Shown in pieces: positions 37,416 through 45,053 of a DNA stretch of 45,053 bases (position 1 is its first letter; every line of letters starts with the position of its first letter). Below the pieces are notes generated by a model that made no database searches, was not told where the DNA came from, and worked only from the letters and a program-made list of their open reading frames with translations. This stretch comes from Ignavibacteriales bacterium CG07_land_8_20_14_0_80_59_12 (GTDB lineage: Bacteria > Bacteroidota > Ignavibacteria > 0-14-0-80-59-12): the NCBI GenBank assembly GCA_002779395.1, contig PEWR01000074.1, positions 1-45,053 of the forward strand, given 5' to 3'. The position numbers and the translations under genes are program-made.

Positions 37416-39107
37416 ATGCCCGTCACCTATCTACAACATGGGAACCGCTTCCTGCCGTTCCTTTTCACTCTCCTCTTTGCCGGATGCGCAGGACAGTTAT
37501 CTCCCGGCGGCGGCCCCGTCGACACAACACCTCCGAGCGTCGTGACAACGAGCCCGCCGAACAACGCAACCGGTGTATCCACACAGTCGGTCTCCGTCGA
37601 GTTCAACAAGTACGTCGATCGCAGGTCCTTTGAGGAATCGATCTTCATATCGCCTCCGGTGGGCACTCTTGAATTTGACTGGGGAGGAAGAGAGGTCACC
37701 GTCTCATGGAGCGATTCCCTCAGGAAGAACACAACGTACGTCGTGACGCTCGGGACCGACATCATCGACACACGGAACCGAAACCGGCTCGCGGAAGCCT
37801 ACTCGTTCGCTTTCTCGACGGGCGAACGTATCGACCGTGCATCCATCGGGGGAAGGGTGTACGACGAGAGGCGGGCAGGCGTGATGATCCTCGCATATGA
37901 CCTGATGCATCGTCCGTTTGGGACCTGTGACCCGTGCCGCGAATCGCCCGACTTCGTGAGCCAGACCGGGAATGACGGACGTTACACGCTCACTCACCTT
38001 CCCCCGGGGATGTTCCGTGTTTTCGCCCTCCGGGATGAGGATCGAAATCTGCGGTATGATCGCGGCCTCGATGCAATCGGAGTCCCGCGAGGTGATGTGA
38101 GGATCGATACAGGCGCTCAGCGTGTAATGCATCTCAACTTCATGCTGACAAAAGAGGACAACGTGCAGCCGCGGCTCCTCCTGGCATCGGCCATTGACCG
38201 CCGGCATGTCGAGTTGCGGTTGAGCAAAGGGATCGACACAGCGCGCTTCGATCGCGCTCACGTCACGATCACGGACTCGCTCGGAAAATCCCTCCCGGTC
38301 CAGGCGCTCTTTCTCAGCCCTCAGCAGTTCTCGTCGATCACCGCAGCGACAGCGGCGCAGACTTCGGGCATGCAGTACCGGGCGACAGTCGACAGCGTGT
38401 GGGATGTAAGCGGATTGGGGATCGCCCTGGAAATCCGGACCGCACCCTTCACGGGCAGTGCGGTCCCCGACACGCTTCCACCGCGTCTCTTCTCATCCAC
38501 GATCGCAGACAGTGCGCGTGACGTTCAGCCCGGCGCGCCGATCGGACTTTCGTTCAGCGATGCGGTCGTGAGCAAGAACTTCGCTGACTCGCTCCGCTTC
38601 ACAGACTCGACCGGGGCGGCTGTACGCTATCACCTGCGCTGGTTGGACGCGGCGAGTGTGAGCCTCCGTCTTCCCGATCCCCTCTCACTTGATGCGCGTT
38701 ACGGACTCTCCGCCCCGGCGGACGCAGTCATGACACTCGCCGGCCTGAAAGCCGTGCGTCCGTTGCGGCTCACGTTCTGGACCGCCCGGACATCAACTCT
38801 CGGCTCGCTCTCGGGTGTGGTCATCGACACGACCGCGGGAAGACAAGGGGGGAACGTCGTGATGACAGCAACGCGCGTGGAGCCGCCGGCCTCATTCACG
38901 GTTGTCCTGCCTGACACCGGGACGTTCCAATTTGGGAATGTCCCAGAGGGGCGCTACACGCTGCGAGGATACAGGAGCACAACCGGAAAGTATGACTTCG
39001 GGAGCGTGTTGCCGTTCCGCCCGGCCGCCCCCTTTGCAGTGTTCCCAGACACGATTCGGGTCCGCGCCCGCTGGCCCGTCGAAGGAATCACGTTCAGATT
39101 TGAGTGA
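37416..39107 (+). CDS. Ig-like (Big_5/SbsA-type) domain lipoprotein
   Basis: Lipobox LLFAGC; DTTPPSVVTTSPPNNATGVSTQSVSVEFNKYVDRRSFEESIFISPPVGTLEFDWGGREVTVSWSDSLRKNTTYVVTLGTDIID. Confidence 0.88.
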   Translation: MPVTYLQHGNRFLPFLFTLLFAGCAGQLSPGGGPVDTTPPSVVTTSPPNNATGVSTQSVSVEFNKYVDRRSFEESIFISPPVGTLEFDWGGREVTVSWSDSLRKNTTYVVTLGTDIIDTRNRNRLAEAYSFAFSTGERIDRASIGGRVYDERRAGVMILAYDLMHRPFGTCDPCRESPDFVSQTGNDGRYTLTHLPPGMFRVFALRDEDRNLRYDRGLDAIGVPRGDVRIDTGAQRVMHLNFMLTKEDNVQPRLLLASAIDRRHVELRLSKGIDTARFDRAHVTITDSLGKSLPVQALFLSPQQFSSITAATAAQTSGMQYRATVDSVWDVSGLGIALEIRTAPFTGSAVPDTLPPRLFSSTIADSARDVQPGAPIGLSFSDAVVSKNFADSLRFTDSTGAAVRYHLRWLDAASVSLRLPDPLSLDARYGLSAPADAVMTLAGLKAVRPLRLTFWTARTSTLGSLSGVVIDTTAGRQGGNVVMTATRVEPPASFTVVLPDTGTFQFGNVPEGRYTLRGYRSTTGKYDFGSVLPFRPAAPFAVFPDTIRVRARWPVEGITFRFE

Positions 39108-39132
39108 CGGATGTGCGGGGCCCGTCCCCGTC

Positions 39133-39702
39133 TCAGTATTGCGGAACGACGACCTCGTCAGGCACCACCCACGCATCCGGGAAACCACGCTGCTGCAGGA
39201 TCTCCATGAGCTCTGCCGCCTCCGAGCGCGTTCGGAAGTTACCTGCGCGAACCTTGTAGTACGGTGGTTCATAGATCACGTAGGCCGAGTCAGACGGAGC
39301 AGCGGATTGAAGTGCCGTTCGAGTCCTCCCCGCCTCATCGATGTCCTTGGTCATGAGGACCTGGACGCGGAATCCCCCAGCAGTCTCGGTGGCGAGGGCC
39401 ACGGGTCGCTCCTGGCTCTGCCCCTTTGCCCAGCTTCGCTCGAGGAGTGTATCAATCCGCGCGACCGATGGGTTGTAGTGCGATGGATCGAACCCGGACT
39501 CCGCCTCATCGATTGTGATGTTGCTTGAGCGCGCAGGCCGGGAGACTCTCCCTGACTCCTTCTCCGATGCGCAGCCGAGAACAAGGGCAAGCCCGAGGAG
39601 AAGGCCCCATGCGAAGGAGAGTTGCACAAGCGTGCGGCCCTTCACCGCTTTCATCCTGTCATCCTGTTTCTGCATATCCACGGCTGCGGTGGGCTTTGCC
39701 AC
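39133..39702 (-). CDS. SPOR-domain lipoprotein
   Basis: Lipobox ALVLGC; C-terminal GGFRVQVLMTKDIDEAGRTRTALQ...YYKVRAGNFRTRSEAAELMEILQQRGFPDAWVVPDEVV. Confidence 0.88.
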   Translation of the reverse strand: MAKPTAAVDMQKQDDRMKAVKGRTLVQLSFAWGLLLGLALVLGCASEKESGRVSRPARSSNITIDEAESGFDPSHYNPSVARIDTLLERSWAKGQSQERPVALATETAGGFRVQVLMTKDIDEAGRTRTALQSAAPSDSAYVIYEPPYYKVRAGNFRTRSEAAELMEILQQRGFPDAWVVPDEVVVPQY

Positions 39703-39726
39703 CGCGCCCGGGTCCGCACTGTTGAC

Positions 39727-40206
39727 TCACTTCTTCGACGGAACGACCCATGCATCGCTGTACTGTGATCCATACTGCTTCTGGAGAAGCGCCCGGTAGC
39801 TATAAGCCTCCTCCTTCGTCGTGAACTCGCCGACCGTCAGCTTGTAAAGGCTCCCCTCCACTGCGAGCTGGACCGGCTTCTGGAGCTGCTCTTCGGCGAG
39901 CTTCTGGAGCCGTTCGGCGTTCTCGCGCGACTCAAACGCCCCGATCTGGACGGTGAACTTCCAGGTCTCGATGACGCTCTCTGCGGGCTTCATCGTCACC
40001 ATGTGGGAAGTGTCCGAGCGGGCAGGCGGCAGGACTTCGACCTCGACCGTATCCTGCTTTGAGACGAGAGGCTTGGGGGGAAGCGCCCCCCGCGTCTCCT
40101 CACCCGTTGAGCCGGCTGCTTTCCGCCAAGAGTAGCACGACGCAAACCCAAGAATCAACGAGGTGCCGATCACCAGTCCCGAGAGTACACTGAGCATCGA
40201 TTTCAT
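39727..40206 (-). CDS. SPOR-domain lipoprotein
   Basis: MKSMLSVLSGLVIGTSLILGFASCYSW lipoprotein signal; WKFTVQIGAFESRENAERLQKLAEEQLQKPVQLAVEGSLYKLTVGEFTTKEEAYSYRALLQKQYGSQYSDAWVVPSKK. Confidence 0.92.
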   Translation of the reverse strand: MKSMLSVLSGLVIGTSLILGFASCYSWRKAAGSTGEETRGALPPKPLVSKQDTVEVEVLPPARSDTSHMVTMKPAESVIETWKFTVQIGAFESRENAERLQKLAEEQLQKPVQLAVEGSLYKLTVGEFTTKEEAYSYRALLQKQYGSQYSDAWVVPSKK

Positions 40207-40217
40207 TGTTTCCTCCT

Positions 40218-41030
40218 TCATTTGGATGTTGAGCCTCCGACGATCTGAACGCTCGCGCTTGCACCGATCCGGTTCGCCCCGTGGCGGACCATTGTGAGCA
40301 GAACCCCCTTCGTCCTGATTCCGCCCGCCGCTTTCACACCCATCGACGGGCCGACCGCCTTTCTCATGAGCGCGACGTCGTCCGGCGTCGCACCCCGGGG
40401 ACCGAAACCAGTCGATGTCTTCACGAAATCCGCTCCCGCCCCCTTTGAAAGAAGACACGCGGCGATTTTCTCACGGTCGGTAAGGTAGCACGCCTCGATG
40501 ATCACCTTGACGATTGCACGGTGCCGGCGGGCTACTTCCACGACACCCGCAATGTCGATGAACACTTCATCGATGAGTCCCGCTTTCAGCAGGCCGACCG
40601 GAATCACCAGGTCAAGCTCTCTCGCGCCGTTCCTCAACGCATCCTCCGCCTCGCACACCTTCACCGTTGTGCTCGATGCGCCGAGCGGGAAACCAACGAC
40701 CGCCGCGACGGGAACGCCGCTCCCTTCGAGCTCATGAACACAGAGAGGCACAAACCGCGAGTTCACGCACACGCTCGCGAAGCGGTGCTCCTTCGCTTCA
40801 CGGCACAGCACCCGGATCTGATCAGGGACTGTGTCGGCCTTCAGGCTCGTATGATCGATGAGGGCCGCGATCTCTCCGGTCGACGCAGGGAGAGGGACCA
40901 CGGCATGCCACCACTCCTGCCCTGCACGCCGCGCCTCATCACGCTCCCTGAGAAGGGTATCTGCGAACTCGTTCATCGACTCGATTGTCATTCTTCCATC
41001 CTCGTCTGAAAACCCTCCGGTCACGATCAC
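40218..41030 (-). CDS. deoC: Deoxyribose-phosphate aldolase
   Basis: IAALIDHTSLKADT, FASVCVNSRFVPL, VAAVVGFPLGASSTTVKVCEAEDAL, GADFVKTSTGFGPRGAT, GVKAAGGIRT. Confidence 0.96.
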   Translation of the reverse strand: MIVTGGFSDEDGRMTIESMNEFADTLLRERDEARRAGQEWWHAVVPLPASTGEIAALIDHTSLKADTVPDQIRVLCREAKEHRFASVCVNSRFVPLCVHELEGSGVPVAAVVGFPLGASSTTVKVCEAEDALRNGARELDLVIPVGLLKAGLIDEVFIDIAGVVEVARRHRAIVKVIIEACYLTDREKIAACLLSKGAGADFVKTSTGFGPRGATPDDVALMRKAVGPSMGVKAAGGIRTKGVLLTMVRHGANRIGASASVQIVGGSTSK

Positions 41031-43183
41031 CGGACAAGATTCATCTTCCGTGTCATGACGAAGTCATCCCCGCGGAGGACATAGAGGTAGATACCTGCAG
41101 GGAGATCATGTCCGTCGAACCGCACAACGTGGTCCCCAGCCGTGAAGTACGCATCGCAGAGGGTCGCCGCTTCTCTTCCGAGAACATCGTAGACCCTGAG
41201 ACTCACGTAGCCCGGCCGCGAAGTGGCGAAGCTGATTGTCGTCGTCGGGTTGAACGGGTTCGGGTAGTTCTGCGCAAGCGCAGCGTACCGTGGAGGGACC
41301 CTTGGGACGTCCTCACGGACTGCCACGATCCCCGAGCCGCGAAGAATCGTGCCTCCGTCGCCGCAAACCCACGCGTCCTCGTCGACGAGCCACATCGCCC
41401 GGAACGTATTCGAGGTTCCAAGGCCATCCATGACCCACACTCTACCGTCGGTGTCGCCCGTCTGCCAGAGCGTCCCGTACTGACCCACGGCATATCCGCG
41501 CACAGACCCGGGACGGGACGAAGGGACCATCGCGATACCAAAAAGTGAACTCGAGTTGTTCGGCGTCGAAGCAGCTTCCCAGGTCGCGCCGCCGTTCTGT
41601 GTCCGGAGGCAGAGCCCGTTTTCCCCGACGGCCCAACCAAGGTTGAGGTCCGTGAATTTCACACCGAAGAGAGTGTTCCTTGTCGGACTTGACTGCTTTT
41701 GCCAGGAGGTTCCGCCATTCGTTGTGTGCAGGATGGTTCCCCCAAAGCCCACGGCCCAGCCGTTCAGCGAATCGGCGACAAACGAGACGCCGAAAAGGAT
41801 GTCTCCGCTCGTCGTGCTCTGCCTGACCCACGTGGCGCCGCCGTCGGTTGAGCGGATAACCGTCCCGGATCCACCCACGCCCCAGAGACTTCGGACGCCG
41901 CTGCGGACCAGGCCCCAGATGCTTGCGGTTGTCGTGCCCAGCGCAACCTGTGACCAGGTGACTCCCGCATCGCTCGTTCGAAACACCCTGCCATAATCAC
42001 CGGCAACGACGACGTTGAGCGAGTCAATGATCTCAAGGGCGTTCAGGTTGTACGGAGAAACAGTCATGTCTCTCCATGTCGTACCGAAATTGGTCGTGTG
42101 GACAACTCTTCCGCCGCTCCCCGCCGCCCACCCATCTGCGACGGTCCTGAACCTCAGTGCATAAAGGTCGGGGAGCTCCTTGCTTGACTGGGGGCTCCAT
42201 GTGAGGCCGCGGTCCGACGTCATCATCATCGCACCATACTGCCCGACGACCCAGGAGCGGAGCGGGTCACGCGGGGCGATCGCGTTGAGATCGCGTGTGA
42301 TAGGAGAGGGGACCACACTCCACGTCGCCCCGGCATTGGTGGATCGAAGAACGGTCCCCTCCTCGCCAACCGTGACAACGGTCGCCTCATCATAGACGAG
42401 GAGCGCCTTCAACATCTTTGAGTTCTGGCCGGTGTTGAGTGCGGTCCAAGTGTCTCCCTCGTCTGTTGTGCGGAGAATGGTCCCATCGCCTCCCGCGGCG
42501 AACCCCGTCAACGGAGTTGCAAACTGGACGTCGCGGACGTCCGAAGACGTGGCCTGCCTGGTTTTCATCCAGGTCGAACCCCCGTCGCCCGTCCTGTAGA
42601 TCTCGCCCGCGTTGCCTGCGATCCATCCGTGCAGGGAATCGAAGAAGTACACCTTCCACAACCACACGTTTGTGCCGAGACTCACCGTCCGCCAGGAGTG
42701 CCCGCCGTCGGTCGTCTTCATGACGAAGCCGTCCTTCCCGACAACCCATGCAGTGAGGGGCCCCGTGGCCGCCACACTCTCAAGCTCGTATCGCGGATCG
42801 TCCCTCACGGGATTGGAGGCGGGCGCATCCCAATGAGCTCCCCGATCCGTCGTGCGGTAGATCGTCCCCGCGGCGCCCACGATCCATCCGTAGTCGATGT
42901 TGAGCCGGCAGCAGTCGATACCGTAGAGCGGATTGCTCGTTCCGAGATCGACCGGGTCGAGAGCACGGAGGCCGCCCCCGGGGAGCGCTTCAAGACGCCG
43001 CAGTGTCCCGTGGTCGCCGAGGACCCACGCCGTCGTATCATCGACAAAGACAATGCCATTGAGCGTGTTCCCCTGCGGGAGAGGCCGCTTCCACTCCCAG
43101 CGGCCCCCCAGAGCAAGCACGGGAACGAGAATCAACAGGATCACAACCCAGACTGCCGGTGAGTAAATCCGCATGAATTTCAC
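41027..43183 (-). CDS. YCF48-like beta-propeller repeat protein with T9SS-type C-terminal sorting domain
   Basis: 718 aa of repeated WxVGxxGTIxRTTDGGxTW units; C-terminal [40 protein letters not shown]...[29 protein letters not shown]. Confidence 0.95.
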   Translation of the reverse strand: MKFMRIYSPAVWVVILLILVPVLALGGRWEWKRPLPQGNTLNGIVFVDDTTAWVLGDHGTLRRLEALPGGGLRALDPVDLGTSNPLYGIDCCRLNIDYGWIVGAAGTIYRTTDRGAHWDAPASNPVRDDPRYELESVAATGPLTAWVVGKDGFVMKTTDGGHSWRTVSLGTNVWLWKVYFFDSLHGWIAGNAGEIYRTGDGGSTWMKTRQATSSDVRDVQFATPLTGFAAGGDGTILRTTDEGDTWTALNTGQNSKMLKALLVYDEATVVTVGEEGTVLRSTNAGATWSVVPSPITRDLNAIAPRDPLRSWVVGQYGAMMMTSDRGLTWSPQSSKELPDLYALRFRTVADGWAAGSGGRVVHTTNFGTTWRDMTVSPYNLNALEIIDSLNVVVAGDYGRVFRTSDAGVTWSQVALGTTTASIWGLVRSGVRSLWGVGGSGTVIRSTDGGATWVRQSTTSGDILFGVSFVADSLNGWAVGFGGTILHTTNGGTSWQKQSSPTRNTLFGVKFTDLNLGWAVGENGLCLRTQNGGATWEAASTPNNSSSLFGIAMVPSSRPGSVRGYAVGQYGTLWQTGDTDGRVWVMDGLGTSNTFRAMWLVDEDAWVCGDGGTILRGSGIVAVREDVPRVPPRYAALAQNYPNPFNPTTTISFATSRPGYVSLRVYDVLGREAATLCDAYFTAGDHVVRFDGHDLPAGIYLYVLRGDDFVMTRKMNLVR

Positions 43184-45053
43184 CTCCCGAATTCTTCGAG
43201 GTGGCGCCGGAGTTTGGAAAGCATATCAGAGAACCTCGTCTCTTTCTCCCGTTCGCGCTCGATCACGGCAGCCGGAGCCCGGCCGACAAAACTCTGATTC
43301 CGAAGTTTTGCGGAGGCCGCCTCAAGCTGCGAAGTGATGCGTGCAATCTCTTTCTCCACGCGCCTCCGCTCCGCCTCAACATCGACGATGCCCGCAAGCG
43401 CGAGGAACACTTCCACGCCCTTTGCGAGCCCGCTCACGGAGGGACGGGGACGAATCATATCCACACCGATCGTGAGCGACTCGACGCGTGCGAGCCTGCG
43501 GATGGAGTCAGATCCGGCGCTCAGGAGCGCCGACTCATCGCCTGTGGAAGTCTTCAGGACCACCGTGCACATGGCCGAGGGCGTAATGCCGAGCTCCGCG
43601 CGCATCGTCCGGATCGTCGAGACAACCTCTTGCGCGAGCTCCATCTCGGACTCGACCGTGTCGTCGATGAACGACGGGTCGCCCGCCGGGTAGGGTGCGC
43701 GCATGATCGTCTCCCCCGCCCCGCTCCCCTTGACGTGCTGCCAGAGCTCCTCCGTCACAAACGGCATGAACGGATGGAGGAGACGGAGAATCCTTTCGAA
43801 GATTCCCACGGCGCGGGAGAGGACCGCCACGCGGACCCCCTCGTCCTCCGAACCGTAGAGGCGTTCCTTCATGAGCTCGACATACCAGTCGCAGAAGTCG
43901 TGCCACACAAAATCGTAGAGGATGTGGACAGCATTGTTCAGGTCGAACCGTTCGAGTGCTCTCTCAAGGCTAAGCACGGTCCGGTGATAGCGGCTGAGGA
44001 TCCAGCGGTCTGCAATATCCAGGTGGCGATCGGCGCGAGCTTCGTCGACATGGATGGTCTTCGCATTGAGGAGGAGGAACCGTCCGGCGTTCCACATCTT
44101 GTTTGCGAAGTTCCGTCCGAGCTCCACCTTCTCGTTCGAGTAGAGGACATCCTGCCCGAGCGGCGCGAGGTAAATGACCGTGAACCTGAGCGCGTCGGCT
44201 CCGTACTCGTCCATGACGTCGATGGGATCGGGGGAGTTGCCGAGCGATTTGCTCATCTTCCTCCCCTGCATGTCGCGGATGAGGCCTGTGAAGTAGACAT
44301 CGCGGAACGGGATATCCTCCATGAACTCCATCCCGGCCATGATCATCCGGGCGACCCAGAAGAAGATGATGTCGGGAGCAGTGACGAGTGTGTCCGTCGG
44401 GTAGAAATACTTGAGGCCCGGCGTCTCATCGGGCCAGCCGAGTGTGGAGAAGGGCCAGAGCCACGAGCTGAACCACGTGTCGAGGACATCATCGTCCTGC
44501 CGCCACGTCCCGCCGCCGCACACGGGGCATGGCGTCTTCGGAACATCGCGGCTCACCACCATACCGGTACATCCGTCGTTCGTACAGTAGTAGACCGGAA
44601 TCCGGTGCCCCCACCAGAGCTGGCGCGAGATGCACCAGTCGCGGATGTTCGTCATCCAGTGTTCGTACGTTTTCACCCAGCGGTCCGGGTAAAACGTGAT
44701 CCTTCCGTTGAGGACAACCTCGAGCGCACGTTCCGCGAGCGGTTTCATCTTCACGAACCACTGGTCGCTGAGGAACGGCTCGATAACGGTGCCGCAACGG
44801 TAGCAGTGCCCCACCGAATGGTCATACTCCTCCGTCTTCATGAGGAGGCCGAGCCTCTCGAGATCCGCGACGACCCGCTTCCGCGCTTCGAACCGGTCGA
44901 GGTCCCTGTACTGTTCGGGGACGTTCCCGTTCATGCGGGCGGAGTCGTCGATGACGACGATCGATTCGAGGTTGTGGCGGCGTGCAATCTCAAAGTCGTT
45001 CGGGTCGTGGGCAGGCGTGACCTTCACGCACCCGGTGCCGAATGCGGGGTCGA
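43180..45053 (-). CDS. valS: Valine--tRNA ligase, partial (N-terminus off right edge)
   Basis: Frame open to the edge: [29 protein letters not shown]..., [46 protein letters not shown]-terminal coiled coil. Confidence 0.97.
   Translation of the reverse strand, partial: DPAFGTGCVKVTPAHDPNDFEIARRHNLESIVVIDDSARMNGNVPEQYRDLDRFEARKRVVADLERLGLLMKTEEYDHSVGHCYRCGTVIEPFLSDQWFVKMKPLAERALEVVLNGRITFYPDRWVKTYEHWMTNIRDWCISRQLWWGHRIPVYYCTNDGCTGMVVSRDVPKTPCPVCGGGTWRQDDDVLDTWFSSWLWPFSTLGWPDETPGLKYFYPTDTLVTAPDIIFFWVARMIMAGMEFMEDIPFRDVYFTGLIRDMQGRKMSKSLGNSPDPIDVMDEYGADALRFTVIYLAPLGQDVLYSNEKVELGRNFANKMWNAGRFLLLNAKTIHVDEARADRHLDIADRWILSRYHRTVLSLERALERFDLNNAVHILYDFVWHDFCDWYVELMKERLYGSEDEGVRVAVLSRAVGIFERILRLLHPFMPFVTEELWQHVKGSGAGETIMRAPYPAGDPSFIDDTVESEMELAQEVVSTIRTMRAELGITPSAMCTVVLKTSTGDESALLSAGSDSIRRLARVESLTIGVDMIRPRPSVSGLAKGVEVFLALAGIVDVEAERRRVEKEIARITSQLEAASAKLRNQSFVGRAPAAVIEREREKETRFSDMLSKLRRHLEEFGR

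Overview
The window is a dense, mostly minus-strand chromosomal segment from a fairly GC-rich bacterium. A T9SS-type C-terminal sorting domain, SPOR lipoproteins and a TonB-dependent receptor suggest the Bacteroidota/Chlorobiota/Ignavibacteria side of the tree; that assignment is inference. Most genes are housekeeping: valS (partial at the right edge), deoC, trpS, scpA, scpB, an RsuA/RluB-type pseudouridine synthase, lysS, a GH57 glycosidase, a GT2 glycosyltransferase, an S41 protease, a DUF3108 protein, a cold-shock protein, ybeY, DUF494/smg, topA, xerC, hpf/raiA, hprK, an M23 peptidase, DUF2795, a BamA-like protein, holB, a PSP1/YaaT protein, metG and gdhA. A TonB-dependent receptor is cut at the left edge. 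No CRISPR array, rRNA, tRNA, transposase or obvious defence island was seen. The points most worth a second look are: (1) a 1005-aa protein with two receiver-like regions and a PEP-synthase-type nucleotide-binding domain, whose C-terminal CxxC tail is restored by deleting one G in a homopolymer; (2) a decayed second glutamate dehydrogenase between that gene and the intact gdhA; (3) a probable C-terminal remnant of an SDR/epimerase gene; (4) a perfect 15-bp hairpin just inside the scpB coding region and a 24-bp in-frame tandem repeat at its end; (5) a trpS reading frame with no ATG/GTG/TTG upstream of its conserved N-terminus; (6) a terminator hairpin whose loop could serve as the -35 box of the next gene; (7) a cold-shock gene with a predicted ~255-nt 5' UTR behind a TTGACA-N17-TATATT promoter. 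I found no convincing new multi-gene system. All calls come from reading the sequence; no database search was run.
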